64,000 nucleotides of DNA from Axinella damicornis (taxonomy: Eukaryota; Porifera; Demospongiae; Axinellida; Axinellidae), in the NCBI GenBank assembly GCA_963931865.1, contig OZ007506.1, forward strand, positions 3,592,926 to 3,656,925, in the 5' to 3' direction. This document shows, in pieces, positions 42,932 through 55,000 of this stretch; positions within the stretch are counted from its first letter, which is position 1, and each line of letters opens with the position of its first letter. A program made the translations under genes and the position numbers. The notes under the pieces are model-generated. The model saw nothing but the letters and a program-made list of their open reading frames with translations. It had not been told where the DNA came from and did not search any database.

Positions 42932-43209
42932 ACCTTTTTGTTTCACTTGACCGAGCCACTGCCAGAGAAAGCTCTGAAACACTTGGATATAAAATTGCCT
43001 AGCCCGGGAATGGAGAATGTCTTGATATGGGTGTTTCAACATCAGCTGAATTATTGCACACTAAATCCCTGCACTATTCTGGAGACATTAATTCCACCTT
43101 CATTGTAGTAATAAAATGGGAAAGAAAATGAACCATTTCAACTATAGTGGCCTGGCTCCCTTTACCAAGACACTTGTGTGCTAATGAATTCTGCACTTGC
43201 AAGGTGCAG
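42932..43209 (+). pseudogene. Tandem partial duplicate of the 3' end of glycosyltransferase-like copy 2
   Basis: 42932-43209 repeats 42658-42931 (last third of the gene plus 3' flank) almost base for base at an offset of 274 bp. A 4 bp insertion (ATTA, near 43090) breaks the frame. It has no start or N-terminal TM, so it cannot make the enzyme alone. Confidence 0.88.
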
Positions 43210-43274
43210 ATAGAAACAACAGCTTCTATAGTGTAGCTAATGTACTATATGTGGCCTGCAGATTTGTCAATTAA

Positions 43275-44008
43275 GGTAGGAAGCACGGCATCGGCGAAAT
43301 CGCGCAATTTTGCTCATGAATAATTAATGAATGATGTCACTCGCATACGGTTATTTAGAGTTATTCATCTGTTTACGTTTTCCCATGGCGGCAACCGGCC
43401 GGAATAAACAAGGGGGGCTTCTCTCTTTGATGCGGCTAGCGGCCCTTTCAAGTTTCAAATCGGCACTCTGATGTGGCCGTGCGGTACTTTGAAGATTTGT
43501 TTGAACACTGGTTTGGTAGCTGGACTGGGCTGGTGAGAGGGAGTAGATGTGTGGCCAAAACTCTGTAACCGAGAGGTGAACGTGGAAAAGCATCCCTAGT
43601 TTTGCAGGGGGTAGGTTGACCTTTTGGAAACTGGCCTTGGCTTGAGTCGGTTTTAGTTGGTGTGCGTGGAATTTTTTTTGAAAGCCTAGGGTAGCCAAAC
43701 CTCTGTCTTTGAGGGTGGCAGTGAGTTTTGGGCTGTAGCCTGCAAGTGAGGAGAGCAGGTGGTAAATCCATCCGTAGTTTTTGGGCCTGTTTTGTGTGTG
43801 TATTGATGATGGGGTCAGAGTGTGGGTGGGGCCTTGGAGAGGGTCCAAATTTTCAGTTTCGTAGAGGGCCTTAAAATTGAGTTTTAGGGCATTTTCAAGC
43901 AGAGGGAGCAGTTTGATGCAAAGTATTGCTGAAACTTGTGTACGCTTTGATGCTGCCCATTTATCCATCAACTTGGTTTCGGAGATCGCGGTACCCATGT
44001 TTACTACC
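43275..44008 (-). mobile_element. GGTAG-ended repeat carrying an ORF, copy B, TTAA target
   Basis: 734 bp, flanked by TTAA at 43271-43274 and 44009-44012. Terminal strings GGTAGGAAGCACGG and (complement) GGTAGTAAACATGG are imperfect inverted repeats. The reverse-strand ORF (stop side 43351, ATG of the conserved part near 44000, about 216 codons) starts MGTAISETKLMDKW and ends KRKQMNNSK. It is rich in P, T, S and K, with no recognised domain. The opposite strand has the promoter-like features, so the true coding strand is unsure. Confidence 0.78.
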
Positions 44009-44012
44009 TTAA

Positions 44013-44733
44013 GGCATGAAATAAAGAATTCAAAGTTAGGAGTTGTACAGTTCTGTAAAGTTGGATCAATTAGCATTGAAAATTCCTTCTCCTTTGAGAA
44101 GAATCAGGAAACTGAGACCATGGACGCTAGTTATCTATCAGTAGAGAAAGGGCCAGTTTCAGACTTACTTTGAAAACCTTTGACTACAGGATTCTTTCTC
44201 CAACAGTACACATTTTCATGCATTCAACTGCAGTGCACACCAACTTTATTTGCAGTTGCTCCTTTCCCATTACTGTATCACACATGGAGAGCCCCCTCTG
44301 GCAGTATACGTATACCGTTAATGATATCCATGACCACCTACAAGCCCAGCAATTGGGGGTCAAAGGTGAAGGTCACTGAGGTCAGTGTGATTCTCATCCA
44401 GGACCTCCTTAACTTGGACCGGATTGGAATGGTGACACCTTATACCTATACTATCAATTCTTGAAGACCTGAGTGTCAAATTCCCCCAAGATGGGGTCCA
44501 TTAATTACAAACCGCTGTGGGGGCTTACCTTTCCACCAGGTTTTGTGCTTAAGTGGGGAGTGTGCACCAAAAACTGACCATGGCCTTGGCCAGTTTGGCC
44601 CCACAAAAGTTGCTCTAAGCCCTCTGAAGCATGTAAAAGCAGAGTCTAAATGACGTCTATAGTGACTGTTGTCATTGGGGACAAAATTTAATGTGCTATG
44701 ATCTCCATAGTAACCTGTTGATGTAAGGTACAC
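44013..44733. other. Intergenic with TTAACCCTTTAA-family fragment
   Basis: About 44190-44372 is a diverged partial copy of the 2716-3325 element (inverted): ACACATTTTCATGCATTCA, CACACATGGAGAG, ACCGTTAATGATATCCATGA. TCTAAATGACGTCTATAG of the same family recurs at about 44645. No gene. Confidence 0.6.
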
Positions 44734-44739
44734 TTATTG

Positions 44740-44815
44740 AGCTATACGTCCCTTTTTTTCTGTTGTTCGGTTTGCGTTGACAATACTTCCGCATCCATGT
44801 ATTATTGTCAACGCA
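44740..44815. repeat. Short inverted repeat (GCGTTGACAATA)
   Basis: GCGTTGACAATACTTCCGCAT and ATGTATTATTGTCAACGC form a hairpin. A single-arm relative lies at about 5950-5985. Confidence 0.6.
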
Positions 44816-44984
44816 TAGCCAGCTGCGGGCAGATACACAGCACATGAGTATGTAGCTATTACTCTAGCTTGGAAAGAAGACGACAGATTAGTGCTACACA
44901 CTCCATCAGAATCTTCGTGGGCCTTTCGTAAGAGTTGTATATAATGGCAATGAAAGTCGGAGAGCAATGACGGCTGGCGGAAAA

Positions 44985-45135
44985 AAAGGTAGGGTGTTTC
45001 ACCTCCTGGCCCTTTCGATGTGACCCAAGGAGTGGAAGGGTAAAGAAAGCACTTCACCAGGGAAGCAACAGGTGGGAATTGAACCAGGGACTTTTGGTCC
45101 ACAGTCAAATGTTTTAACCACTGGACAAAAGCGCT
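44985..45135 (-). mobile_element. tRNA-derived SINE, reverse strand
   Basis: On the reverse strand from 45135: GCGCTTTTGTCCAGTGGTTA (box-A-like) then CCTGGTTCAATTCCCACC (box-B-like; 45071-45088), the spacing of a tRNA. A short body runs to about 44985 (ending near ACCTTTTTTT). The acceptor stem is not closed, so it is not a working tRNA gene. Confidence 0.6.
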
Positions 45136-45136
45136 C

Positions 45137-45745
45137 ATAACTCCACCGCCAAGGTGAGTTTCACCACGGCGGTGTAGTCAGAATCTCTGCATGTAGGCCT
45201 TCCTGCGAGTTATCAACTTTCATTATTTACTCAGCACAATTTTTCCTACACCAGGGGCTATCCGTGAAGGAATCACCAGCTTCCATTGATCATGGGGTGT
45301 GAAAAGAGTCCACTTACTTTAACACAACTTTGAAGTGACTCATGTTCATGCTGGTCAGCTTCCGGTCAAGTAGCTATGGTGTCAATACTTAAAATAACCC
45401 TCCATAATTATATAAACAGAGTGCTTCATATATAAATGAAGCGCTACAACTATATATGGAGTGCTCCATATATGGAGCAGTGCATTTATGTTTGCATCAT
45501 TACATAGCTATGTAAATATATGAAGTGCTCCATATATGTATGCAGGGTTGTTATAGTTTTGACATAAATGGCACCCCATTTCCTCCAGGTTAGCTTTATG
45601 CAAGTACCAAACGGAAACTCGAACCTATTTTTCCTGAATTGTCCTCTGCAACCATGGTAACCACTCTGTCATATACAGTGGCAGCCCTTGCATGCATCAT
45701 TTGCACTCTGTATGTAACCATCCACTCTGTTTATATATGGAGGGG
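45137..45745. repeat. Direct repeat, uninterrupted copy
   Basis: Starts ATAACTCCACCGCCAAGGTG and ends near CTGTATGTAACC. It matches 46137-46520 plus 47414-47668 in order and orientation. It includes short AT-rich palindromic strings (ATATATGGAGTGCTCCATAT). Confidence 0.85.
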
Positions 45746-45766
45746 TAACCATGCACTCTGTATCAT

Positions 45767-46134
45767 TTTTTGATTTTAATGAGATCCATTGACCCCAGGA
45801 TTTTTGCTTTAAATGAGATTCATAGACCCCACCCAGGGCCTCAAGAAAACATGCAAATTGGTGAGCCATCAGTCGGATCTGGCCCAAGTTTAGGGAAGTG
45901 CTGGGCGAAAATCCAGCTGACACCCACCTTTGACCTCCGATCGCTGGGCTTGTGGGGGGTCATGAATATCATTAGCAGTATTGCCGGAGGGGGCTCTCCA
46001 TGTGTGCGAGCCCCACCAAGTCTGACCACTGAGGAGCGAATGCTGTGGGAGAGGAGTACCTATGAAGGTGGTGTGCGCTGAATGCATGAAAATTTGCTGT
46101 CTTGGTGGGAAGAATTCGGTAGTTAAAGGGTTAA
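45767..46134. mobile_element. TTAACCCTTTAA-family element, 5'-truncated copy
   Basis: Matches the right part of 2716-3325 (CATAGACCCCACCCAGGGCC, GGGTCATGAATATCATTA, AGTTAAAGGGTTAA). The right end is intact with TTAA at 46131-46134; the left end is missing. It separates the two direct repeats. Confidence 0.8.
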
Positions 46135-46136
46135 CT

Positions 46137-47668
46137 TATAACTCCACCGCCAAGGTGAGTTTCACCATGGTGCATGGTGTAGTCAGGATCTCTGTAGGCC
46201 TTCCTGCAAGCTATCAAGTTTCATTATTTACGTGGCACAATTTTTCCTACACAAGGAGCTATCTGTGAAAGAATCACCAGCTTCGATTCCATATCGACCA
46301 TGGGTTGTGAAAAGAGTCCACTTACTTTAACACAACTTTGAACCAGTGACTCATGTTCATGCTGGTCAGCTTCCTGTCAAGTAGCTATATATGGGGAGCC
46401 ATTTGTGTCAATACTTAAAATAACCCTCCATATATAAACAGAGTGCTTCATAAATGAAGTGCTACAACTATATATGGAGCGCTCCATAATATTATATGGA
46501 GCAGTGCATTATATTTGCATCCTCTGTACCATTAAGGGCTGGGACCTGCTAGATCAGAGACATTTTTGTGTTGTGTTTGCAAGGTTATTGTGATCCACTG
46601 GAACTGCACATCGAAATTGAATGTCACTTTTGGGTTTAGCCCCACCCCTCTTGCGTCCAATGATGTCACTTCCGGCCACGCCCAAACAATCTATCCTGCA
46701 ATATGGCTTCCATAGCAAACCCGCTAGGCAATGACAAATGCTAGAATACGGCAACTTAAAACCCTATGAACCACCGTGATTTCGTCACAGCATGGAGAGC
46801 TAGAAGCCTGCTACATTTTAAGCCTAGCGATTGTTGATAGCTGGTATAGGTAGAGAGATATAGCTGATAATCATGCTAGTAGGGCAGCAATACTCAGATG
46901 AACTTACCTCTAGATCACTCCAGCAAAGATCAATCAACAATCGCTAGGGTGAATAGCTTTATCTACTCGGCAAGCATACGATGGGCCACACTAGAGCCGT
47001 CAGAACCCTGATTTACGTTGCCGTATAACGCACCAACTCCGCAATGGTAGATCTGTGCGGCCATTCTCAGCAACTGGGCGTGGGAGGAGCACTCATCATG
47101 TGACATGCAGTCGAAAACACGTGCATACAATCGCATCTGTTAAACTGTGCACGCGAACAACAGCACAGTAGTGGACTTTCATAGCAATACTGCCAATAGC
47201 GGTCTTTGCTTCACTCCGTCTGACTTGTACAGATCCGGCAAAAGCGCTGCAAATAGTACGGTACTGATTTTGCCATGCAACTATGCGCGTGACTATCACA
47301 ACGTTTGGCCAACGCCTACTTGTAAATAATTCTATTACGGTCTATGAATAATTTTATTGTGGTTACTACGAGAGGCGTGCGCAGCCAAACAAGGTCCCAT
47401 TCCTTAACAGACGTGAGTCATTACATAGCTATGTAAATATATGAAGTGCTCCATATATGTACGGAGGGTTTTTATAGTTTTGACATAAATGGCACCCCAT
47501 TTCCTCCAGGTTAGCTTTATGCAATTAGTATCTAGTACCAAACGGAAACTCGAACCTATTTTTCCTGAATTGTCCTCTGAAACCATGGTAACCACTCTAT
47601 GTCATATACAGTGGCGGCCCCAATGCATGCATCATTTGCACTCGATCTGTATGTAAGTAACCTTCGTA
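46137..47668. repeat. Direct repeat, copy split by an 876-bp TTAA element
   Basis: 46137-46520 and 47414-47668 together equal 45137-45745; the intervening 0.9 kb is absent from the first copy. Small indels (e.g. TTAGTATCTAG near 47525) separate the copies otherwise. Confidence 0.85.
46532..47407. mobile_element. TTAA-bounded non-autonomous element (876 bp)
   Basis: TTAAGGGCTGGGACCTGC at the left and the inverted GGTCCCATTCCTTAA at the right. TTAA at both ends. Comparison with the uninterrupted repeat at 45137-45745 shows it as an insertion, with about 20 bp of extra flank. It has no ORF with a recognised domain. Confidence 0.78.
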
Positions 47669-48222
47669 AGTATTAAGCTGTTGCTGGTATTTTGGCCTCA
47701 GTATAGTGGAAGAAACCTAGGAAGCCAAGAGGAGCCACATAGCTAATCCAAGGTGAGTTTAACACTTGCATCAAATCTGCTAGCATGTGGACTGCAGTTA
47801 TGCAGTGAAAAGGATAGCTAGACATGATCATAACTAATTGTTTGCTGCGTGTGCAGTAGCTATGTAGATTCTCAAAGGTCAGGGGTCCATGGTTGGTGCA
47901 TGAATTGTTGTTCTACATTATCTAGCCTATTTCTGGGGTGTTCCTTCCTCCGGCGTTTTGTTCTGCTAGCAGCAGAGGAGCCTGGGATAAGACTACATAG
48001 TAATATCTCTTCAAAGTTAAAACATCCTTTGTGTAGCTATATATTGCTATGGTAGTTGCAGTTAATTTTGCGGTGGGAATTTTTCGTGGGTCAAGAAAAA
48101 CGCATCGTTTGCAGTACGGGCTATCCACTCAGGCTTCATGGCTATAGTGTAAAATGTATTGTACCATAGTGCTTGGGCATTTGAAAGGCACCTGCGGTGG
48201 CCCCGTAGGTCGCAACTAATGC

Positions 48223-48317
48223 CCCCCCCCCTCCCCCCCCCTCCCCCCCTTCCCTCTCTCCCCCCCCTCCCCCCCTCCCCCCCTCCCCCCCTCCCCCCCC
48301 TCCCCCCCCCCCCCCTC
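48223..48317. repeat. C-rich tract, C(5-14)T repeats
   Basis: About 95 bp of cytosine runs separated by single T or TT. Confidence 0.9.
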
Positions 48318-48435
48318 CCATGTACACCAGCGGCGCCTTTGAAGGGAGGGTAGCTATATCAATATACCCTAGGGTATATGAGCATTGCTAGGCAGCTGTG
48401 AAAACATTATTGACACTAAAGTACAAGTCAGCTCA

Positions 48436-48553
48436 GTACCACGGCTTCGCTAGGGTGTATATATATATGAGATTAGTACCCTAACTGCACTCGGGGGGGG
48501 GGGGGGGGGGGGGGGGGGGTACTAATCCCATACACCCTAGCAAGCGATGGTAC
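48436..48553. mobile_element. Palindromic element with poly-G loop
   Basis: GTACCACGGCTTCGCTAGGG and GATTAGTACCC pair with GGGTACTAATCCC and CCCTAGCAAGCGATGGTAC. The loop contains a 27-G run (48493-48519). Confidence 0.75.
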
Positions 48554-49083
48554 AACTATACTAAAGTTCCTGCCAGCTATAGTACGCATCTATGGAGCTA
48601 TATAGCTACCTGAGTTTGGCAAGTCAATTTGTTATCAGATTCTGCTTGTTTCCAGCATGATACTAAAGGTAAATTTGACCATCAGTCGGGGAAGTGTATT
48701 TCTATAGTGTTAAATTTCCCTATGTTTCTGCCCCCCATGCCATATTGCATGCACGTGCTGCTACTACTACTCTGAAAACAATCATTGATGTTGCTTATTG
48801 CTATAGGTCAAGTGACACGTGTCATGCAACATGACATGATTACCTCCAGCTGTGTTATTGCAATCTGACGTCTCATTACATATCACTTTCTATCTCAACT
48901 TTTTACTTGGCACTAAGCATTACTTCACCTACAGTTGGTGTGTGTAGCTATAATTATGCCAACTGACATTACCAGACTTTGTACAACAGCACATAGCTAT
49001 GGCTATTGTAGTCAACAGAGTTCACTAACTACATGTTCACATACCTTTTACAGGGTAATATGAAAAAACTGGAAGTAGGTGAC

Positions 49084-52000
49084 ATGGTTGTTGCAGCAAA
49101 GCTTCACTTGGCTGGGACTGTGATTCTATTGGGCGTTCTCTTCCTGTCTGCTGCTCATTCAGCAACTTACTATGTGAGACCTACCTCAACCAATGCCACA
49201 TGCCCACATTCTCCGGATCCTTGCCTGACCCTCACTGAGTATGGACGAAACCATGACCAACACTTCAATGCTTCAGATATCGAACTGAAACTCCTGCCAG
49301 GCATTCACGTTCTTGAGGTGAGCTTTGCTGTGGCAAACATTCGACATGTCAAACTCCTCGGAAACTCAAATTCAACCGAAGTATTATGCACAGATGATGT
49401 TGGCATTGTATTTGAAAATGTTTCTGGATTGACAATAGATGGGTTGATGTTTACTTCTTGTGGGAGACATCGCTCGTCACCGGTACGATATGTTCCAACT
49501 TCTCTTGATCTCTATGGCTTGTTCGTTGACTCAGTACAGCACACCATGATCGCAAACTGCACCTTTCAGAATAGCCCTTCCACTGCATTGGCAGTAGTTA
49601 ACAGCAGTGCAGTTCTAGAAAACACTAGCTTCCTTGGCAACGGTAAAATATTGTCGGAAAGATGCTCAGCCTCGCCGAATTCTAACCTATGTCGTGTTTT
49701 AGGAGGTGGAATGCTTGTAGCGAAGAGTAGTCTCAACTTTACTGGTACCACCCTGTTTGCAAGGAACATAGCTTATAGGGGTGGTGGTATCTGCATCGAA
49801 AATATCAGCACTGTTATCTTCAGCGGAACAAGCACGTTCACCAACAACTCTGTATGGAATGGTGACAGTGGTGGTGGGATCGCTGTACAAGATAATAGCA
49901 TTCTAACACTCATCGGAACCAACACTTTTGTCAGCAATTCTGTTTCCAGTCGGTATAGTAACAGTGGAGGTGGCGGGATCTCTGCACAAGATAATAGCAC
50001 TCTGACTCTCAGTGGAACGAATACTTTTGTCCGCAATTCTATTTCCAGTCACTATGGTAATGGAGGAGGGGTCTATGCGCGGTACCATACCACAGTGAAC
50101 ATGAATGGCAATACCACTTTCACACACAACTCAGCTCCTAATGGTGGTGGGCTCTGTGCACACTACCATACCACTGTGAGCATGAATGAGAATACCACTT
50201 TCGTATACAACTCAGCATATATTGGTGGTGCGATCAATGTACGCCAGGACCGTAGCACTGTGAACATGAATGAGAATACCACTTTCATACACAACTCAGC
50301 AGTTATGTATGGTGGTGGGATCTATGCACAGGACAGTACCACTGTGAACATGAATGAGAACACCACTTTCATTTACAACTCGGCATATAATGGCGGTGGT
50401 GGGATCTATGCAAAGGATTATACCACTGTGAACATGAATGAGAATACCACTTTTATACACAACTCAGCTACAGATCATGTTGGTGGTGGTGGGATCTGTG
50501 CACAGGACCATACGACAGTGAACATGAATGGGGATACCACTTTCACATACAACTCAGCTGTTGATGGTGGTGGGATCTATGCATTCTCCCATACCACTGT
50601 GAACATGAAGGAGAATACCACTTTCATACACAACTCAGCATATAATGGTGGTGGGATCTATGCATCCTACTATACCACTGTGAACATGAAGGAGAATACC
50701 ACTTTCACACACAACTCAGCAGCTACTAGTGGTGGTGGTGTATTTGCAGAGGGCTATACCACAGTAAACATGAATGAGAATACCAATTTCATACACAACT
50801 CAGCAGCTAGTGCTGGTGGTGGGATCAATGCACAGAGTCATACCATTCTGAATATGACTGGTATGAGCATTTTCATATCCAATTTTGGGCGAGATGGTGG
50901 AGGAATTCATGCTACTCAAAATTCTGCTATCTATCTGAAAGGAAATAATAGCTTCAGGAGAAACAGAGCTGGAAATCATGGCGGTGGGATATCAATGGAA
51001 GTCAGTAGCACCCTAACCATCCATGAAGATTCCATTCAGACATTTCCTGATTCTGCAAACTTTGTATCAAATTCAGCAAGGAGAGGTGGGGCAATTTATT
51101 CAAGTTCCTCAGAAATCAAAGTAAGTGCCATCTGCAAAATTTCTAACAATTCAGCTCTTCTTGATGGTGGTGGGGTGTACTCAGACCACAGCACTCTCTG
51201 GTTTGGAAACAGCTGTCTCAACAATCTGACCTGCAGTCCCAGTTCTACAAGCTTTGTATCCAATTCAGCAAGGAGGGGTGGGGCAATTTATTCTATTTTC
51301 TCAGAAATCAAACTAAGTAGCGCTGCCTCCAAAATCTCAAACAATTCAGCTCAGCTTGATGGTGGAGGGGTGTATTCAGACAGCAGCATTTTCTGTTTTG
51401 GAAACTGCACTCTCAACAACAACCAAGCACAAATCGGTGCAGGCATTTACTTAGACAATAGCACAATGAACATGACAGGATACAATCATGTTGAGGAAAA
51501 TGTGGCCGTCTTTTATGGTGCGGGGATCTATACACAAAGGACTTTGTTGACACTCACTGGAAACAATGACTTTCGATGTAACACAGCCATGAGGGAGGGA
51601 GGGGGGATCTATGCCATTGCAAGCAGTACACTGGACTTCAATGGTAACATCACTTTCACGGACAGTGTGGCAAATGTTAGTGGTGGAGCTGTGTGGTTGG
51701 AAAATAGCATTCTGAAACTGGACAGCTATACCTCTTTCAGAAACTGTGGAGCAGCATATGAAGGCGGAGCAATAATTGCATACGACAGCCACGTGAAAGC
51801 AAATGGAAAAAGCACATTTATATCCAACTCTGCAACAAGAGGTGGAGCAATCAGTGTACGATGGAGCTCTCTGCAATTCTATAGTGGCAGTGAGTTGGAA
51901 GTTTTGAACAACTCAGCAGTTACAGGAGGAGGAATTTTCAGTGACAACAGCACCTTGGAATTCAACGAAAACTGCACCTTCATGGCCAACCTGGCTGATT

Positions 52001-55000
52001 ACAGCGGAGCTGGAATGTATGTAGCAAGAAGTATTGTGAGGTTTTTTGGAAACTGTTATTTCCAGGCCAACCAAGCAACAGAGAATGGTGGAGGAATCTA
52101 CGCTAGAGAAAACAGTCAAGTCATTTTATGTGGAGTCAATAATTTTGAAAACAATTCAGCAGAAAGGGGAGGTGGAGTTGGCTTAGAAGACAGTACGTTA
52201 AAGGATGAAGCTTCAAATCATGCCAGCTGCTTTACATACCTTTACTCCACACATAGAGTTACAGTTAACTCCTTCAATACTAACCATGCTGCAACTATTG
52301 GTGGAGGAATTTTTGCAATGAATGGTACCTTGAATTTACAAGGAAAGAACTTGTTCAGTGGTAACACTGCCATCAGAACTGGAGGAGGAGTGTATGCATT
52401 CGACAGCAGTTTGCACTTACCTGGAGATATAACCTTCTCCAACAACTCTGCAGTGCAATATGGTGGAGGTTTGGCTGCTGTCCTCTGCAAGTCGGTGAGC
52501 ATGAGTGGATCAACAAACATGAAGTGGAATTCAGCATACAGTGGAGGGGCAATGTACGTAGATGACAGTACAGTGCACATAGACGGAAAGAACTGTTTCC
52601 ATGACAACATGGCCCGAGCTGAAGGTGGAGTAATACATGTGACTAAGAGCAGAGTAACTCTGAATGGTACAAATACTTTCGAAACTAACATGGCACAAGA
52701 AAGGGGTGGATCAATTTTTACTACATGCAGTGACTTGATCTTCACTGGCAACAACTTGTTTCAGCTCTCAATAAGCCGACAGGGAGCTGCAATTTGTGCA
52801 TCTCACAGTGACTTGACATTTCAGGGAAACACAATGTTTTTGAACAACACAGCAACCCATGGTGGCGCTATCCAGGTTCTACTGAATAGCAAATTGGTTT
52901 TTGCAAACAGCAGTCATCACACAAGGATTGCAAATGAACTGTTTTGCACAGGGCAGACAAATGGCCAGAGTCGATCGAAAAATGGAGATGGAATTGTAAA
53001 TTGCATCCCTCAAGGTAGCAGCTTTGTGAGGAACACAGCTTTCCAAGGCGGAGCAGCTTATTTTGACCAGAGCTCAAAATTGTACCTTGATCCTGCCTCA
53101 CCTCTTCAGTTCAAAGGTAATGCGGCAAATGAATCTGGCGGAGCAATTTATGTAGCAGATGTTGTTGGGCAGCACGTTCATGGTTTAAGTTCACCATTCC
53201 GAAATGAGTGTTTCTTCCACATCCTAATGGGACAGCAATCCACTCACCTGGATCTGCAGTTGAGTTTCCAGAATAACTCTGCTAGGAAGAGAGGAAGTGT
53301 TCTTTATGGTGGTTTGCTAAACAAGTGTGACTTCTCTTCAGTGATGCCTCACTCCAACACAACAAGTGCAGTGGATATCTTCAGTAGATTTATCTTGAAT
53401 GACAATGAGCATTCCAAAATGTCACCCATTTCATCTGATCCGACAGAGGTATGCTTTTGTAGCAACAACAGAACTAAGTGCGAGGAAAAAACTCAACATA
53501 AAAGTGTCTTTGCAGGTCAACGTTTTGATGTATCTGTGCTCGCAGTCGATCAGGCAAATGAAGCAATTCCGGCAATCTTCCATGCTGACCTTAATAATGA
53601 AAACAGGTCATACATTATTGCGAATCAATGCACTCAAAAGGAATATACTTTCACTTCTGCGAATTACGTGAATCAAATTACGCTATATCCCAGTAGGGTG
53701 TCAGGTGAGACGGTAGAACTTACCGTCAACATCACTCTTAAAGACTGTCCACCAGGCTTTCAGCTACTCAACTCCTCCAGTAAATGTGAATGTGACCCCA
53801 GACTACAGCAGTACACTGATGACTGTGACATTAACAAACAAGCAATACTGCGAACTGGCCATGGAGCTGGCAACTTCTGGGTTGGTGTCTCGGACAATAA
53901 TGGGACATACGATGGACTGATTCTTCATGGAAATTGTCCTCTGAACTACTGCACAAGAAGCAAAAAATACATTCAATTGAATGATTCTAGTGAACAGTGT
54001 GATTTCAACCGCACTGGTCTCTTATGTAGCCAGTGTAGGGAAGGAGAAAGTTCTATACTTGGCAGTCCCAAGTGCAGACAATGTGATAATCAGCACCTGT
54101 TTCTCCTTGTTGTGTTTGCTATAGCTGGAGTTACTTTAGTTCTCTTGCTATTCCTTCTAAACTTAACAGTAGCAGCTGGAACCATCCACGGATTGATATT
54201 CTATGCCAACATTATTGCATCAAATCATCACATCTTTCTCCCACAAGACCAGAGCATAATTTTTACTGTGTTTATTTCTTGGCTGAATCTTGACTTCGGG
54301 ATTGAGACCTGCTTCTACAATGGGATGGACACTTTCGTCAAAACTTGCTTACAATTTGCATTTCCACTTTATGTTTGGACACTAGTTGGAGCACTAGTTT
54401 ACATCAGCCGTCACTCCCTGCTAGTGTCAAAGCTCCTTGGCACAAACACCATTCCAGTTTTGGCAACCCTCTTCTTTCTGTCTTATGCAAAGATTCTGCG
54501 CATCATCCTTGTTGCACTTTCTCTCACCTCTCTCCATTATCCCAGTGGAGAAGAAATCGTCTGGCTCTATGATGCAAGCATTCCAATATCCTGGTACATT
54601 CCACTTGCTGTAGTAGCTGTTCTGTTCTTATTGTTTCTCTTCCTTCCATACACTTTTCTATTGCTTCTAGGCCAGTGGTTGCGAACGAAATCAGACTTTT
54701 GGGTCTTATCCTGGGCTAATAATCTCTATGTGAAAGACTTCCTTGATGCATATCATGCCCCATACCAGTTGAAACATCGCTACTGGACAGGGCTGCTGCT
54801 CCTGCTTCGATGTGGCCTCTATCTCGTCTTTGCTTTCAATGTGAGTGGAGAGTCTAGTACTAATCTTCTGGCTATTTCGTTAGCGGTGCTCGGGGTAACA
54901 GTGATCTTGCTCTTCACTGGCAGTGTGTACAAAAATTGGGGTTTGAATGTTCTTGAAATTTCGTTCATTGTAAATCTTGGCATCCTTGCCGCAGCTACCT

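Larger units (their letters stand above)
47669..49083 (+). promoter_or_regulatory. Upstream region and likely 5' UTR exon/intron of beta-helix receptor 1
   Basis: A strong donor AAGGTGAGT (GT at 47753) could end a non-coding first exon, and ACCTTTTACAG just before 49053 is a conserved acceptor (same in the second gene at about 58705-58717). The intervening intron holds the C-rich tract and a poly-G hairpin. Inferred from splice consensus and duplicate conservation. Confidence 0.45.

Noticed and set aside
48142..48353. Glycine- or proline-rich ORFs on both strands
   Set aside because: Pure translation of the C-rich tract.
49566..53101. Many reverse-strand ORFs inside the receptor gene
   Set aside because: Cysteine- and serine-rich shadows of the repetitive coding strand, mirrored at the same places in copy 2.
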